The translations under genes were made by a program, and so were the position numbers. Of a stretch of 49,683 bases of DNA, positions 49,618 to 49,683 are shown one piece after another. A model generated the notes under the pieces. It saw only the letters and a program-made list of their open reading frames with translations, made no database searches and had not been told where the DNA came from. Numbering within the stretch: the stretch's first letter is position 1; the number at the start of each line of letters is the position of its first letter. Origin of the DNA: Dehalococcoidia bacterium (lineage in GTDB: Bacteria; Chloroflexota; Dehalococcoidia; Lucifugimonadales; UBA3495); assembly GCA_009692925.1 (NCBI GenBank), contig SHYG01000009.1, forward strand, positions 1 to 49,683, read 5' to 3'.

Positions 49618-49683
49618 ATGGCGTACAACCTGCTGGCGGGTGACCGAGAGCAAGGGTATCTGCTGCCGCCGTCGGTGCGGGAG
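49618..49683 (+). mobile_element. Transposase N-terminus, IS1182-like (partial at window end)
   Basis: ATG at 49618 reads MAYNLLAGDREQGYLLPPSVRE to the window edge. The REQGYLLPPSVRE pattern matches the start of IS1182/IS4-type transposases (QxxLLPPSLxDWLPxxH...). The IS left end must lie between about 49535 and 49617. The rest is outside the window. Confidence 0.6.

Overview
The window is a GC-rich, gene-dense stretch of bacterial chromosome. Several features point to a free-living aerobic member of the Chloroflexota (Dehalococcoidia/SAR202-like): lipoproteins with long Pro/Thr-rich linkers, an NYN nuclease protein, a heme-copper oxidase cluster with cytochrome c fusions, a split glycine dehydrogenase (gcvPA/gcvPB), an F420-type PPOX protein and frequent GTG/TTG starts. 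This placement is inferred from gene content and protein style; there is no rRNA here to confirm it. No tRNA, rRNA or CRISPR array was seen.

Layout. 1-5.9 kb: an ATPase-like C-terminal part, a crotonase, a DASS/SLC13 anion transporter, a SlyD-like FKBP, an SDR dehydrogenase and an MscS channel. 6.0-9.35 kb (minus): an operon for a YtkA-like membrane-anchored protein, a His-rich secreted protein with a frameshift, a cupredoxin-like lipoprotein and a polytopic membrane protein with a six-Cys loop. I read this as a possible metal (copper) handling system. It is divergent from an NYN-LOTUS protein at 9.63 kb, and both directions have recognisable promoters. 11.3-17.1 kb: a cupin, a GH63-like glycosidase, a small toxin-antitoxin patch, a ThDP enzyme and an MFS carrier. 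17.3-22.7 kb (minus): a PPOX enzyme and HEAT-repeat protein, then Nnr, AcpS, MetF and a crotonase. 22.8-26.5 kb: DUF167, an overlapping phosphatase/JAMM protease pair, leuB, an esterase and DUF952.

26.5-33.2 kb (minus) holds the respiratory block. ctaA and ctaB make heme A. coxB (with cytochrome c), coxA, coxC and a subunit IV-cytochrome c fusion follow, driven by a good sigma70-type promoter at about 31.25 kb and ended by a perfect intrinsic terminator at 26.53 kb. 33.4-38.7 kb: an ABC-2 exporter (ATPase and permease split by a repeat-rich gap), two lipoproteins (one thioredoxin-like) and an unrecognised 468-residue protein. 38.8-40.1 kb: a lone HicB and a PD-(D/E)XK nuclease-like gene, looking like an accessory patch. 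40.3-44.4 kb: an alpha/beta hydrolase, a tandem carboxymuconolactone decarboxylase-like protein, a CrtC/AttH-like lipoprotein and a zinc-ribbon DUF3105 protein. 44.5-49.0 kb: the glycine cleavage operon gcvT-gcvH-gcvPA-gcvPB. The window ends in a Doc toxin gene whose 5' end abuts the start of an IS transposase.

Intergenic DNA is populated by several families of short interspersed palindromes. The clearest is a 28-bp family with constant outer arms and a covarying self-complementary core, present in seven or more places. Several genes have a -10 box so close to the start codon that they look leaderless.
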